From Larus michahellis (taxonomy: Eukaryota > Chordata > Aves > Charadriiformes > Laridae): 64,000 nucleotides of DNA. Positions 12,906 through 26,547 of the stretch are shown one piece after another; position 1 is the first letter of the stretch; the number at the start of each line of letters is the position of its first letter. The stretch spans positions 80,894,727 to 80,958,726 of the forward strand of contig NC_133900.1 of NCBI RefSeq assembly GCF_964199755.1, given 5' to 3'. The translations under genes and the position numbers were made by a program. The notes under the pieces are model-generated. The model was not told where the DNA came from, searched no databases, and was given only the letters and a program-made list of their open reading frames with translations.

Positions 12906-13013
12906 GTGGGAACTTATCAGGAGAAATTATTGGCTCCTATGATGACCACACGAGGCCGGTCCCCATACACTAACATCTTCTCAAATTTTTTTAAATTAAT
13001 CTGAATACATTTT

Positions 13014-13124
13014 AACCGGCTTTGAATATTTCCATCTTGTTGGTGAATGAAAAGATTATTGAAATACAGAAGAAAAAAGAAGAGGAAGAATTGCAAAAAG
13101 AGAAGAGAGACAGAAGGGGGTAAA
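13014..13124 (+). other. Purine-rich, coding-like stretch (unproven)
   Basis: An open frame between TAA and TAA encodes a Glu/Lys-rich, coiled-coil-like peptide (core IIEIQKKKEEEELQKEK) and overlaps a possible donor GG|GTAAAG. No convincing acceptor precedes it. It lies where a CCDC110 exon would be expected by synteny, but low-complexity purine DNA explains it equally well. Confidence 0.2.
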
Positions 13125-14301
13125 GAAATACTTCAGAGCAGTCTTCATCAGCTGTACTACATCAGAACAGCAGTTAGGAGGAAGTACAGTACAGTTCGAT
13201 CTGCCTAGGAATGCTCCACCTGCAGACTTCACAAGTGAACAAGATGGCAAATGCTCCTCATACTCTCTACAAAGATGACACCAAGGTACCTCAGGTCAGC
13301 ACCAGTACCATTGCCTAATACAAGGTACAACCAAAGGAAGAAGGGATTCTGTTATAGGTCTTCGGATAGAGAAAGCATCAAAATTTTTGTATAAATTAAT
13401 ACTTTAAAATATTGTTGTGTCCTGTTGATCTCAAGGTAAGGGTTTTTATACTTCAACACATGCTGGAAGACCTGACCAACAATTCTTGCATTTATTTTTA
13501 TTTTTATTGATGCCAGGAAACGTGAGATTTAGTCTGGAATTTCTTAAAAAAATTATTATCCTATGTTAAAGGCAGTAAGCGTCCCCTTTCATGAATATTC
13601 TACAGTGGTACGTAAAATCTTTAATACAACTGAATAAATAAATTTTGTCTTCATGTAATAATAAATGCTGAGTATTTTTTTACTTTTTATAATAAGTTAC
13701 CTTTGATTTACCTGAACAAATTTCTTGGATCACATATAAAAACATGAAAAAAATTATTAAGATGGAGGCAAGGTGTACATTTAGGATCACATTTCCATCT
13801 GAGAAGAAGCTAGTTTGAAAGATGGATTAGATTTGTTAGGAACCTTCCATGTACACAAAGTGAAATTAAGCTGCTCTTGGAGAACATGGCAGCACTTACG
13901 GTTGTCAGGAAATTCAGAAAGTGTGGTAAATAGATGCTGGGAAAAGAGATGAATCCGCCCTTCATAACAGCCTGCTCATGGTCTGGTTTTCAACAACACT
14001 TGACACTGGTCATTTTGAAAAGGTCAGCAAAACTAAAAACTATATATTTCTAAGACAGTTCAGCAATATATAGTCAATTTGCAACCCAAATTACTCATTA
14101 GAAAGTATGTTTTCTAAAGGTATACTGCAAAATCCCAGTTCAGCAATAAGATGAAAATTTATATAAAAATACAACCTTAGACTTAATAAATAAATGCTCT
14201 TAAATTATTCATTATCACTTTATATTTAGAAATAGAAGATTGCATTCTCAATAATTAAACACATTGGATTGCCCTATATACTCGAATCCCACTTTTCACA
14301 T
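13125..14301. other. Intergenic, nothing recognised
   Basis: AT-rich sequence with (TTTTTA)-like runs near 13490. No gene signal is visible before the CFAP96 polyadenylation candidate. Confidence 0.5.
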
Positions 14302-14307
14302 TTTATT
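14302..14307 (-). terminator. Candidate polyadenylation signal of CFAP96
   Basis: TTTATT on the plus strand is AATAAA on the minus strand, 58 bp beyond the CFAP96 stop codon. It is the nearest canonical hexamer downstream of the gene. Confidence 0.6.
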
Positions 14308-14364
14308 TGGTTTGTTAACAGTTTACAGAGTCTTAAAATGTACCCTTCATTTCACCTTTTGTAC

Positions 14365-14413
14365 CTAATAAGTCGTCAGCTGTGCAGTCTTGTAGTTCTT
14401 TACATTTAACGAT
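14365..14413 (-). CDS. CFAP96: CFAP96 coding exon 7 (stop)
   Basis: 49 nt, acceptor CATTTCAG. It completes a split Arg codon and encodes SLNVKNYKTAQLTTY before TAG, matching the short basic/aromatic family C-terminus. Confidence 0.9.
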
Positions 14414-17400
14414 CTGAAATGAAAATGAACAGAAACTTATTAGATTTTTGTAGAATAACACTATACAAATTACAAGTGTTTTTGTATCAATGAAAAACTG
14501 TGGTACACTCAGTCCTATAATTAGATTTAATGACTTCAGTTCTCATGAAGTCAAATTTATTTCAACAGAGCTCTGCATGAGAGCAAGAATCTTCACTAGC
14601 AAATCCAATTATAGGATTATGGTCCAATATCAGAAGATAAGCTTTTTATTGGAAAGTACATAAAGAACCATAATTCAGTGGGGAAGCAGATCATTTCAAA
14701 AATGTCTTACCACATTTCTTAAAATCTATGAGCTATGAGCTTCATACTTATAATAAATTCAGTTCACATTCTATTAAACCTAGGAACAATGAACCAAAAA
14801 TAAATACATTCTTTAAAATTCTTAGGAGGGAAACAGTGGTGGAGAATTTGAAATACTAGTTTTAATTTCTCTCTTTGGAATTTCTGTTGGGTATGTGAAA
14901 TTCTTCTCTTTACAAGTATTTTTAACGAGTCCATCATAACTGTATCTGTAAGCGCATAGTGATACTTCACAATCAGTCCCCCCCTCTCAGTTTTGAAACC
15001 TGCTTCACATACAGTTCTGGGGTTTTTTCCAATAAAAACATTTAATTTGGGAACATGAATTTTTATTCTGTTGATGAAGCAATAATACAAACAATTATAA
15101 TGATAAGAAGTTTACTCAGACCAATATACCATTCTTCTTGCCTTTTACTTGCTTAAAAACACGAGTGCATGCATGGAAGGTTGTACTTTCTTACATCAGT
15201 AGTTACCACGCTCTTTGGTATACCAAAAAGCTACTTTCAATTCTTTCTTACTTTCCATTAGTAAGGAAAAGCAATGTGGAGTAACATGTAGCTTCTGGTT
15301 CTGCCTTGACAGTGTAAATAAAAACTTCAAACTATCCCTGCAACTTAAAAAGTGGTTATGCAAATGCTGACACATGGTGAAATAACTTAAATAGAACAGC
15401 AATGGGTGAATAAGTGAGGTGTCTTTCTTAGAATTCCCATACAATATGTAAAAGACCAATCACAAATATGAAGCAGGTTCCTCTAAGGCAGTTTTTCAAA
15501 TTTTAATCAAGTATTTCTAAAATATTTCATGTTACTTATGGAGTATGCAAAATAATATGCCTAGTTGTTCTACATGCAGTCTTAGAAGTCTGTATTTGAA
15601 AATGATTTCTCTGAATAACTCTAAAGAACACAGTCCTGATTTGCTGCTTGAGTTACAACAGAGCCAACACCAGAAAAAAATTGTTTAAATATAAGGGTTA
15701 TAGCTTAGTAAGACAAAAAAAATAAAGAAGTATGTGCTTATCTACCTATATACATGCACTGTGTGCTATAAATCTCGTCTGACGTTGCAGAGTGACATGT
15801 TTGCAGTTAGGAATCCAACTTGACTGACATTGTTTCAAAAGCTTCACAAGCTTAAATCGCCTAATATTCTGTTTGCCAGCAGAGGGAGCCAATCTTATTC
15901 CATAAACATGAGGGAAAACAAAAACAGATTTTGCTTTCAACGGGAACATTCTTGGTCTTTTTAAATTTATCAAGTCAGAAAAGAATAAAAAATAATAATT
16001 TTCCAGTGAAATCTGTATAGCATGATTTTGAAGGTCTCTATGATACTTATAGCCTTATAAAGTAAGCTGAATTTACAGAGTAGGAATAAATTTTGAAAGC
16101 CAAGTTCTTCATGCATTTCTTATCCTTTCATTAATAATTTGTTCCTGATGTATTCAATTATGTTAGACAGTAATAAACAGCTGCGCTAATGACTTTTGGT
16201 AGTCAGCATATGAGCTCAAATTAAAGGAGCTTACCTTGTGACATTTAAAGTTATTATGCTTGTAACAGGTCTGCTTTTTGGTCCAGCAGGAGGATGAAAA
16301 ATCTGTCGTCCTTTAGTAGTTGCGACAGCCGCAGATTTTTTAATTACATACGGGTCAGCGGAATGGCTTGGGTAAGGATCAAATGTGCCTCCTTTCATGC
16401 CCCCTGACTGGAAAAAAAAAACTTTTCAAAGTGCCAATCTATAATATAATTGAGTTATTTAAAATATTTTTCATGAAAAAGCAAGTTAGAATACTGAATA
16501 GCAGACTGCATCATATTATATATAAATATATATATATTCCTTAAATTTGCAATGGAAACTTCAAGGAAAATTTTAGTCGTTATTTTGATGAATCCTTATT
16601 TTAAATGTTCTTCCATAAGTCTGGATTTTCAGGAAAGGATCTTAAAAATGTAACAGAAAAATTAAAAACATAACTCACTAAAATGAGCTATGTTGTGGCC
16701 AAAAAAAAAAAGAGAATTCCTATGTCACTATTAGTTTACTAGTACACCTCCACGTCCAGTACTTGTGTACGGATTGTTACAGACAGCAGGGCTTGGTCAT
16801 TATTATCAATATGCTTCCGACATACAGGACTGAACACCACATTGGCTTTTCCTGAAACATTATGTCCACTAGTGCTACAACAGTGGCAAATTTTCATTAA
16901 AAAACATGCAGAGACCTGATTAATTCCTTGCAATCCCCTTGTACAGCTAAACCCCCCAGCCTGCTGAGGCTGCATGCCTGAAACGTGCGGCAGTAAGCAA
17001 TTCAATCAACAATAAAGCAATTTTCCCCCTAAGAATTTACATGGCAGAGAGGGAAAGTGTGCAGTAGCTTGGGAAGCAGCATAATTTCAATATATGGGGA
17101 AAGCATATATGGTGTGAAGGATGGGAAGCCTGGAGCAGGATCACCAGCACTGTCAGCCAGACGAGGTGCTGAGTTTCTAGCAGGTAACTTTTCTGAACGG
17201 GTTTCCCTTCTGAGAGATCTCAGCTGCCTCATCTATGAGGCCAAACACCCAACACAATTATTCGTGTGTAAGCATTTTTGCCGTCTCTTTTTGAATAGCT
17301 ATATTCTCCTTGCTATCATCATCTTCCCCAGATGAATCTACGTCAGTCAAATAAGTCAGGGGCGAAGTACATAATAGTAGGAAAACAGTGGTTAGCAGAG

Positions 17401-20400
17401 CACAGGATAAATGACAGACAATGGAACTCCAAAATGAAGAGCCAAAAAGTGATAGATTAAGGGGTGTTACTGTATTAGGCCTCTGGAGTTATTTAAGAGA
17501 TTTATGCATCTTAAACCCATTTCAAAGTGAAATTAAGGTTAAGCCTAAATTGAATGGCATAAGTTTAGTATCTCATCTCAAAAAAAAAAAATCAAGATGG
17601 AATGCTTTATGGAATGGAAAAATATCCATTTTGATTTTAAGAAATAACGACACTAAGCAACCAGAACTAATGAACTATATTCCTATATATCTTTCATACT
17701 AGCTTTATTTCTTATGCCCTCTAAGCCCTTCCACGTATATTTTTTTCCATCCTTTGCCTCTTTTTCTCCTAATTACTGAATAGCTGGCAAATTCTAAAAC
17801 GGATTCCAATTTTGTGTCTGCTGATGGACAAGCAAGAGATAACTCCTGAGTTTATTCCGCAGCCTTTTCCTGAGCAGAGGGACTAACCTGAGTTTTTCTG
17901 CTCCTTCCAGCCATCCATTCCCATGACACTTCTACGAATTACCTTTTATATGTCTATATAGGCTGAGAGTAATTAGCAGGTTCAAAAATGACATGAGTGA
18001 CTGACAGAAATATAGGAAAGCATTTCATTTTGCTGCAGTAATCTAGTCTTACTGTCATTTATTGCATAACCTTCTGCTTTGTATCTTTTTGTGGTGTATA
18101 CAGTTAATTAACTGTATGTTAAGAGCACTATGCAGATTTTAAACAGAAACACTTTTTAGGTTACTTGAAGCTCGTTAGTGGTTGTTGGGTCAAACAAGAT
18201 TTCATTGCTTTGGAAATGGAAAACAAAGTAAATGGAATAATATCTTTTGTAAGAAAAATAAGAAATGAATAGCAAAACTAAACGTTTACTTCTATCTTCT
18301 GTACTGTAAGCGAAGCTTTTAACAAGAAATATCTGAACGTTTATCTTTTGTCTTTCGTAGCTATAAGACAAACTAACCTTTTTAGCAGGAGAACTTGGTT
18401 TGAAAGGTGATGCAATTGGCTTCTCTGCAAGTAGTGTCTTCACAGGTGGCAAAGGTTTGTCATTAAAATAGGGATTCGTGTCAAAATACGCCTGGGGATA
18501 TAGATTTAACTTGAAAGGCCCTCCTTTAAGCAACCGTTTATGTTCCTCTTGAGCTTTCTGTAAAAAAAATACTTTGAAAGAAACAATCTTGAGGATTTTT
18601 ACTGTATGTTATTCTAAGAGAAAAATGGAAAGCATTAAATTTAGTCTTGGAGAACGTTCACTCTAAGTTTAGTTGCTCTTGTTTGATGATCGAGGTATTT
18701 TATATACCCACCGTGTATAATGGAAGATAGATTCACTGGCCAGGAAGCACAACAATCACTATGAAAGTATGCTAGGAAAATGTCAGGAAAAGCGCTGTGC
18801 ATTTAAGATGTGTATAACAGTATTGTGAACCTGTATCTTGGGCACACATCCATATATACATGCTTGACTCTGAATTTGTCTCAACTGCAGGTAGCTGAAT
18901 TTTTTCTTCTGCTCTTGTTCTTACCCTAGACCAAAAAATGTCCTCCTGCTGCCATTTTGCTCTACATATGATGAAAATATACAGGCTAACTAAAATCAGT
19001 GCAAGCAAATTTACAAGTTTTCTTAGATTTATGAACTTATACGAAAAAAGTAACAGGATTTTTTAATATAGCATCTAGGATAATGAGGTACCATTCTTCT
19101 GACAAAAACATAGAAGTATTAGTGTTCTTGCTGTTAGCATTGTTTAGTCATTATTGCATTGTAGCTTAAAGTCTCCAAATAAAAAATTAAGGTCAAATCC
19201 TGAATGGTAGCGCTTGTGCGGGATACTGCCAGATGTCTCAAAGAAAAAACAATAACCAAACAATACCTAAATCTTTTTTACATAGGATGAGCATTAATTT
19301 GTTTTCTTCCTCCTCTTTGTAGATAAATATTAGTGATTTCAAGCTAAAGGAAACACCACAGGGAACACAAAGGTCATGTAAATTGTAATAAATAACCATA
19401 ACACTAATATATAATAAAGACAAATATTTTTACCTTTGCATTTATTCTTTCTACTTCATACCCATCAGATTCATGCGGATATTGTTCGCCTATGGTAAGG
19501 TTTGCATAACTGTAAAAACAAAATTAAGTACTCAGGTGTTCAAAACTCAAGAAACATTTAATAAAATACTCTACAAGAAGCATTATTGTGAAGTTACCCA
19601 TATCCAGTTCCTTTCTTTCCTGGATTAGTATAAAAATTCTTTCCAGGAGGAACGTATCTTTCTCTGGCTTTCAGTTGTGGACTGAAGTATGTATACGAAC
19701 CTCCTATGGTTCCATAATAGCTGCCGAGTCCACATCTAAAAATAGCAAATTAACACATTAATTAATGTTTTGAAAATATTCAAGGCTTTGTAGAAAATAC
19801 AAACAATAATACATTTCAAGAGTTAAACATAAAACCAGATCAGATCCATTGTGCATGGATCTACTACTACAGCAGTGTTATGGACAAAAAAGAAACAAGA
19901 TGGTGGCGGAGATGAAGTTTTACGGTATTTTAATTTTAATAATAATATTAATAATATAAATATGCTTAATAGATATTATTTTGCCCCAACAAGGTAAAGT
20001 AACACTGGTAAGGCAGATTCACAAGCAGAGACCCAGAGGAATAGGTTAAACAGGCTTGATGACAAGAGGACAGTCTTTCCCACAAGTTTTCGGAGAACAG
20101 TAAGTTAGTGTTGGTAGGATAATGGAGGGGCAGGCAATGCGGGGTGCCTGCCTGAAAGATTTTTTTTCTGGGAGATGGTAGGACTAGTTAACTTTCTGTC
20201 TTGTCACACAAGGGAAGTAAAAGGAAGCACAGCTCATTTAGGAGAATCACCTCTGCCTACAAAGCTGTAGGAATTCACAAAGACTGTTTTTTTAAAGACC
20301 AACTTGAAAACCAGTATTTGCTGACAAGGGTAGGACATGCTCTAAAAGTACATCATCATAGGGCCACTAAAGGAGAAAAGGACTGAGAGAAACTAGTGAA

Positions 20401-23400
20401 ACAGCTGAACGGCAATTTGGTCCACAAAGCTGCAGCTACTGTGGTCAAAAATAAAACCCAACCAACCAACCCTCTGTCCTTGCAGCCCAAAAACCCAAAA
20501 CAGAACAGGAAAAAATAAACACGGGCAACTGTATGAGATCTGTCAACTACCCCAGATAGCCAAGGTAATCTCCTTTGCCTGTACTGTGCAATTATAGTGG
20601 GGAAAGAGTACAGCATCTTAATGACTTCCTGCTTAAAAGGGTCATTAATGAATAGTGGCAGGATTAGGATGCAAAGATAACATTTGTCATCTTTGCACAG
20701 AATGCCAACCTGCCTTATTATTACCCTCCATTTATTCAGGGACTTCATAAACCCGTATATAGAAAAAAATGGGCAAACTGACAATGCACAGACAACCTTT
20801 ATCTTGGTGTTTCCTAGCTCTTGAGTGCTTTATTTCATATTCTTTAAATGTCACTTCTGTGAGTAGGCTTTTTATATGCCAGTAACAAAATGACAAGAGA
20901 ACAGACATATGAAGAAAACAAAGGTCCAGGCTTCAGTCCCATCTTCAATATGACATCTTCGCAACCTTTCCATTTCCAGCCAATAACAAATGCGGCTCCA
21001 TTGTAAAGGCAAGATTCCCAAGAGCTCTTATCATTCAGGCAGCCAAGAACAGCAACGCAGCGAACAGCAACAGAGCTCTGCACTAGTTCTGTAGTTATGA
21101 TGGGAGTCAGTTTTGGATATAAGAAACATATAATCGCTCTCCATAATTGCTTCAGGATTCCATTAAAAGGCAACCTAACCACATTCCCAGTCTCTGCTTT
21201 GCACTACTCTGCCAGTAGGGAGTTAGGGGAGGATAAAGACAAAAAAGAAACTCTACTAAAATTCATGTCTAGAAGAATTTAAAAGTCTTGCAACAAGAGT
21301 AAGAGCAGAAGCTGCTGCTCCCACAGCCAACAAGTGCATTTGTGGAGGCTGTACATGTAAGAGAGCGCATTAACAGGTCTTTGTTGTAAGCAGGACTCCC
21401 ACTGTTGGACTCACTCAGAAAGTAAGTGAACTGGACTCTCATTGACTGACACGGATTTGAAATCAGTGCCTAGGTGTTCCTAACAGTTAAACCCTTATAA
21501 ATAATTTGGTTGCTATAAAGTCAAGTTGTAGTTGAAAGAAAGTTTTGAACGCGGGCTCACACATTGTCCCATCAGAAATAGCACATGTATATCCAAAAGA
21601 AAGCGTACACACCATGTCTCACATTCCTATTGAAAGCTAAGATGTTCCTGTAACATACAGCAGAACATAGCTAATCCTTGCATCCTAAAATATATATACA
21701 TATAATATGTATATATATATATGCACTTGGATACATATAATAAACTCTCCAAACTTTCCAAAAACAAAGCTGCAGAAAGATATGACTAAATAGAACCATG
21801 GAACCGTAAACACTAGGCCCTGTACACAGATCGAATCCTCCTGTCTCTTATTGCAGCAACAACAAAACAAGATTGTATGGTTAATAATATAATAATGATA
21901 AATAAGTAACCAGTCTCTATCTGTTTTTTACATGTGATTAGTAATAGTTATATGACACCAATTGCATTGGTGTCACTTTCTCATGCAATTAATGTTGTGC
22001 AAATAGCAAAGATGCATTTATTTTAATATTCTGCATATATTCCTCAGCTCTGTAACACATTCTGATCATCCTAAAAGATAATTATCCTAAAAGATAATGG
22101 ATAGGGATTTGCTGAAAGGAAAATGTTGCACTTGGATAATGGCCCCTTTTCCTACTGCTTAGGCAATATAGATGTCATTTCTATTTTGGGAGGCTCAGAA
22201 ATGGGAGAAGATATTGTATCTGACAAGTTCCAAAAGATTTCCTCCTAAATTAAAATGAAACATTCATTTGTTAATTAGCCACACCCTTTTCCCATAGCCA
22301 TCTTCATCTTAATCAAAAATAAAAAGCTAAAGTTTAAGAAAACTGTTTACAGCAAAAAACAGTAGTTAAGAGGAAGCATCAGGACATGATTTCTACCTGT
22401 GTTCAGCCTTCCCTGTGTTGTTGCTCAAAATTCTTTCCTCAGTACTAACACCACATTGTATGAAAAAACAATATTGTACTCCCATTACAGGTTTTATAAG
22501 AAATAATCTGTGAAAACCATCTTTAGCATACAGAAAAGAAAAAAGGTCAATTAAAACATTGTCACAACACTTACGGCAATTTGTCTCCATTACTTGGGAG
22601 GAAAGCTTTGCCCAAATTTTTCTTTGATTCTGCCAATCTATAGCGTCTCCTTAGCTGAACAGGGTTTGAGTAGGCTTCACCATCGAAAATCCTCACAAAC
22701 TGGGGCTCAAAATAACCTGCCTGCAGAGCTGACAATGTTTTGGTCCCCCCAGGTAACATCTGTCTGTTCTTGCTTGCAGCTTCGTTAAAAGCGCCTTTAA
22801 AAAAGTAAGCACTGTAAATAACTGCTCAGCGTTAGTGCTGCTCTTAGCCTACATAAAAAACCTAAGGTCTGGATCAGGGCGGCTCAAAGAATGTACTACA
22901 GAGCATTTAATTTGTAAATGGTGCATGTAAACAGTTGTGTCTGAAAGACAATGCTATGAGAAGGTATGTGCAGCACATAGTTTTAGTTTTCTAACTCCTG
23001 CACTTGCTTTACAGGCAACGGAGGAAAACTGATTACTCTAGAGCTGGAGCTGATGCCTGTTTATATACTACGAGTAAGACTTCAGAGGACATCTCTCTCT
23101 CCTACTGACTACAGGCCAGGTAGAAGAGCTTACTTGCCTCCAGCTGGGTTTTGAATCCCCGGCAGCTCAGTGTGGTAGAGGTATGTCAGCTGGGGGGACA
23201 TGATCATCGCTGACACCACACCACGGCAGAAATGCCTGTGCTGGGATGCCATGATTATTTCGCGTTATCACTTCAAAGCAGCTACTGAGGGTTAACCTCA
23301 GTACTCTTCCTAATTACAAAAATTACCTTTCTCAGTGAGCATTCCCATTAAACAACAAGAAAAAGAAAATATTCTTTAACAAACCAGGATGGGGAATCTC

Positions 23401-24016
23401 ACACATGTGATTCAGATCAGAACAGAAAAGAAATTGCAACGCTAATTTAAAAATAATGACAATGTAATTGTCAAAAACAGAAAAGCTGCTGAAAAAGCAC
23501 ACAAAAACTATTGTTTTTCACAAAAGCAGGAAAATACTGGTAACTTGCAGATAATTAATATTAAAAAGAAATGTATACACTAAAAGGTTTTATCAATCTA
23601 TTCTGCATACATATTTTTCAGTTTTGCTGGATTTTTCCTTTCTTCAATGTATTTGTTCCAACATAATCAAGCGTTTCTCTTAATAATACAGACTTGAGCA
23701 AAAATATGCATGGAAAAGCAGTTCACGCTAACAAAAAAAAATAACACATTAGAAAAAAGTGATTCTGAAAGTAGACGGATACTAGAGGTGGTCCCTATCA
23801 CTAAAAAGTGATTAAAATTAAATGCACTTACACATATAACGTGGTACATATTTATCTCCTATGGTAATATAACCCATTTCACTGAAGAGGCCGATCCTCT
23901 CCATATCACTTTTCCCTTCGGCAGGCATGGCTGATCTGTGTGACAGGGCACTGCACTAAAAGGGTTGAACTATCCTTGCTTATTTGTGACTGTGAAAGTC
24001 TATAAGCAGTCCACAC
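14365..24016 (-). CDS. CFAP96: CFAP96 (C4orf47), complete coding region in seven exons
   Basis: Cilia- and flagella-associated protein 96, a small protein known from centrosomes/basal bodies and motile cilia. Seven coding exons (97, 220, 138, 76, 180, 173 and 49 nt) join without a frame break to 933 nt, or 310 residues; the human protein is about 309. Diagnostic segments in order are MPAEGKSDMERIGLFSEMGY, NEAASKNRQMLPGG, YFEPQFVRIFDGEAYSNP, GKAFLPSNGDKLPCGLG, FYTNPGKKGTGYGYAN, LLKGGPFKLNLYPQAYF, FKPSSPAKK and GTFDPYPSHSADPYV. The ATG is at 23926-23928. A 5'UTR part continues to an acceptor at 24017, so at least one noncoding exon lies further up, probably in the CpG island near 27 kb shared with UFSP2. 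The introns carry AT-rich DNA only. Confidence 0.96.
16235..16407 (-). CDS. CFAP96: CFAP96 coding exon 6
   Basis: 173 nt, acceptor TTTTTTCCAG and donor GTAAGC. Encodes SGGMKGGTFDPYPSHSADPY through PAGPKSRPVTSIITLNVT. Confidence 0.95.
18378..18557 (-). CDS. CFAP96: CFAP96 coding exon 5
   Basis: 180 nt, phase 0 at both ends, acceptor TTTTTTACAG and donor GTTAGT. Encodes KAQEEHKRLLKGGPFKLNLY through FKPSSPAKK. Confidence 0.95.
19434..19509 (-). CDS. CFAP96: CFAP96 coding exon 4
   Basis: 76 nt between acceptor GTTTTTACAG and donor GTAAAA. Encodes YANLTIGEQYPHESDGYEVE and the codons up to AK. Confidence 0.93.
19598..19735 (-). CDS. CFAP96: CFAP96 coding exon 3
   Basis: 138 nt between acceptor CTATTTTTAG and donor GTAACT. 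Encodes CGLGSYYGTIGG through YTNPGKKGTGYG. Confidence 0.94.
21687..21741. repeat. AT-rich microsatellite in CFAP96 intron 2
   Basis: Imperfect (AT)n/(TATATACA)n tract within the large intron between CFAP96 coding exons 2 and 3. A shorter TATATA tract lies near 16518-16538. Confidence 0.8.
22068..22099. repeat. Short direct repeat ATCCTAAAAGATAAT x2
   Basis: Two adjacent copies of ATCCTAAAAGATAAT lie in CFAP96 intron 2. It looks like a simple local duplication with no evident function. Confidence 0.75.
22575..22794 (-). CDS. CFAP96: CFAP96 coding exon 2
   Basis: 220 nt between acceptor TTTTTTAAAG and donor GTAAGT. Encodes AFNEAASKNRQMLPGGTK through FLPSNGDKLP, the most conserved part of the family. 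Confidence 0.95.
23832..23928 (-). CDS. CFAP96: CFAP96 coding exon 1 (start codon)
   Basis: ATG at 23928-23926 opens MPAEGKSDMERIGLF; 97 nt to donor GTAAGT below 23832, leaving 1 nt of a split codon. The same exon carries untranslated sequence up to 24016, where CTTTACAG gives an acceptor. Confidence 0.94.
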
Positions 24017-26147
24017 CTGTAAAGAAAAAGTTTATTTAAGTCAAATGCAAGAAGTTTTGGTTAAAAGTATTAGCAATAAATGTAACATGAAGAAAGTAAC
24101 CTATGATATGATCGACAGCTTTGGTGCTCATAGGACAAATGGATTATGTGGGATTTAGACACCTTTATATCTCCTCTGATAAAAGAATTCTAAACATGAG
24201 TGGAGAGAGAAAATCAAATGTATTTGTAATACAACTGGTACAACTCTTACTGAATTTACGTAGTTTGGGTCAAATTTTATAACCAGTATCTTCAAAGTAC
24301 CAAGATAAGAGGTTTTGGTGGCATTAACAGCTAGTAATAAAGCTCGCCAAGCAGCCTCCTTCTTCCTGTGGGTTGTCTCTAGCAATGGTTTTCAGTCACT
24401 TTCTAATAATGGTATAGAAGGTCAGTGTATAGACAAATTTGGGGTAACACATAAAAGTGGAATTTTATAAACCCTCTAACTAATCCAAGACCTGGTCATG
24501 GTAAATATCTCCAACTTCTTGGTTTTAATGCAAATGATTTACAGTAACTGTTAGTTTTTCTTCATCATTACCCTCATTGGAGCCTGACAAAACTAAGGAA
24601 AATATCTAGTCAACATTCAAGGGCTTGAATAGGGAGCAGGCTTAGCACTAGGATTCCCAAGGATCTGATTCCCAGAGAGGAAGATGACAATCTATGGCAA
24701 GTTCACCAGGAATGGAAATTAAGGTAGAAGAAATTGGTTAATATATTAGGAAACCTATTTATTGAAATTCATGAAATACAAGAATTACCAAAAAAATCAA
24801 GGATATGCAAACAAATAGCTGAAGGATCTGTGTCCATACAGCTCAAAAGAGAGCAGGAAAGTTAGGGTGGAATACAGCATTAGGGTGGAATACAGATTAA
24901 AGACAATGGGCATCAAGTCTTATGTTGGTATTAACTATGGGGGCAAAGGCAAGATGGAAAATAGGAATAAAAGTAACTCAGGCAGCAGAAAACTCTGAGA
25001 GATTAATATCACACATTAGCTGTATCTGGCATTTGTGTGCAGAGCAGAAAGGTGGCAGCAGCACAGCAGTGGAAATCTATATAATAATATAGATTTTATA
25101 TATATTGTATTATAAAAAATAATACGCTGGAACACTGTACGATGGAAGGGCTAGCCCCATTGTGCTTACGGTCAGCACACAGGAAATGTGCAGAAGTTTT
25201 GAAGCAATTTATTTTGCAACGTGTGGAGTTTCACACTGTAAAATGCACCACCGCTTCATCAGATAAACTCAGGATTGTTCTTTGATTATTGGTAGATCTA
25301 GATGTCAGGTAAGGCACCACTGGGCAGGCGACAACAACTGGCACTGAAAGATGACAGAAAACTGACCCTTGGAAACAAACTTATGGTTTTGCTGTTATGA
25401 AGCGAGTTGGTGTTATTGACGAGGAGGATAGGAATAAATTATCAAAAACAAATAGACATGGAATTTAGTTATACAGTGTAAAGATCATTGAATGAGGAAT
25501 TAATAGTAAGGATTTTTGGACCTCAGCAGTTCGACACAACCAAGAAGATGTAATGAGGGGGATGGGCCTGGCCTTGAAGTCGCAGCATTGCGAAGCAGTG
25601 GGAGGTCAAGCACAATTCTGGAGTGTCTCCCAAGGAATGTGTAGGAAAGGTGAGGAAGTACCAGTATTTTGCCACAGAGCACTGATACCACATCAACTAG
25701 GTTAAGTACAGCTCTGGTTAGTTGCCCAAGCTAAAGAAGGCTGTGGTGGTGCAGACCCACTGAGCCATATTGCGATGTCAGGACCAGCCAAAATTGTGTT
25801 CTCGGCTTGGTGGCAGGGCTGGGACGATCTGGCACTTTTTTATCTTCGTGGCAAGTGCAGTGAGCTGGGACAATCACGAACTTTCTTGTCATGGTTACAG
25901 GAGCAGCGAGTCAGGACGACCAGGCACCCCCTAACCATACCTGAACCTCCTGTTGCATGGATCACGGCCCCGTCTGGAAGGCACCAGAATTACCTGACAA
26001 AAACTGTGGCCAAAATGGAGAAATACTGACCAAAGTCCCTCATCTTCCAATCCTACACACAGCCATCCCAAGTGGGACCCTTTGAGTTCCCCGGGATCGC
26101 AGCAGGCCGTGACCCAGCACCTCCCCCTGAGCGGGGACGTCTCTCAG
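24017..26147. other. CFAP96 5' intron and promoter-distal flank
   Basis: No coding exon was recognised between the CFAP96 start-codon exon and the tandem arrays. A 17-bp duplicated unit (TTAGGGTGGAATACAG twice) lies at 24864-24897. An 84-codon frame at 25775-26029 has no recognised motif and may be repeat-derived. Confidence 0.45.
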
Positions 26148-26400
26148 GGCAGATTTCGTGAGGATTTCAAAGAGATTTTGCAGGAATATTAAAGCATAGA
26201 TTTTGTGAGGATTTTCAAAGGTAGATTTCACGAGGATTTCAAAGATTAGATTTTGTGAGGATATTAAAGTGTAGGTTTTGTGAGGTAAATTCAAAAGGTA
26301 GATGTCGTGAGGATTTCAAAGATTAGATTTCGTGAGGATATAAAAGTGTAGATTTTGTGAGGTAAATTCGAAAGGTAGATTTCAGGAGGATTTCAGAGAC
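26148..26400. repeat. Minisatellite, about 77-bp unit with a ~26-bp inner period
   Basis: Copies begin GGTAGATTTCACGAGGATTT at 26220, GGTAGATGTCGTGAGGATTT at 26297 and GGTAGATTTCAGGAGGATTT at 26374, exactly 77 bp apart; a more diverged copy begins near 26148. Inside each unit the motif GATTTYGTGAGGATTTCAAA recurs about every 26 bp, so the 77-bp unit is a trimer. Confidence 0.9.
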
Positions 26401-26547
26401 TGCCCACGGACAGATGCCGACAAAGGAAAAGAGTAATTCATTACTATTGTATTTCTCGAGGTTTCAAAGATCATTTTGTACCAGTAATTTACTACTTTTT
26501 TGCAAAAAGAGAAAGATTTTAATTACATAGGGTAACCTCTATACTTC

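Noticed and set aside
25775-26029. 84-codon plus-strand frame before the tandem arrays
   Set aside because: Protein-like in look (Trp-rich start) but no family could be named. It may belong to a degenerate retroelement; not enough evidence for a gene call.
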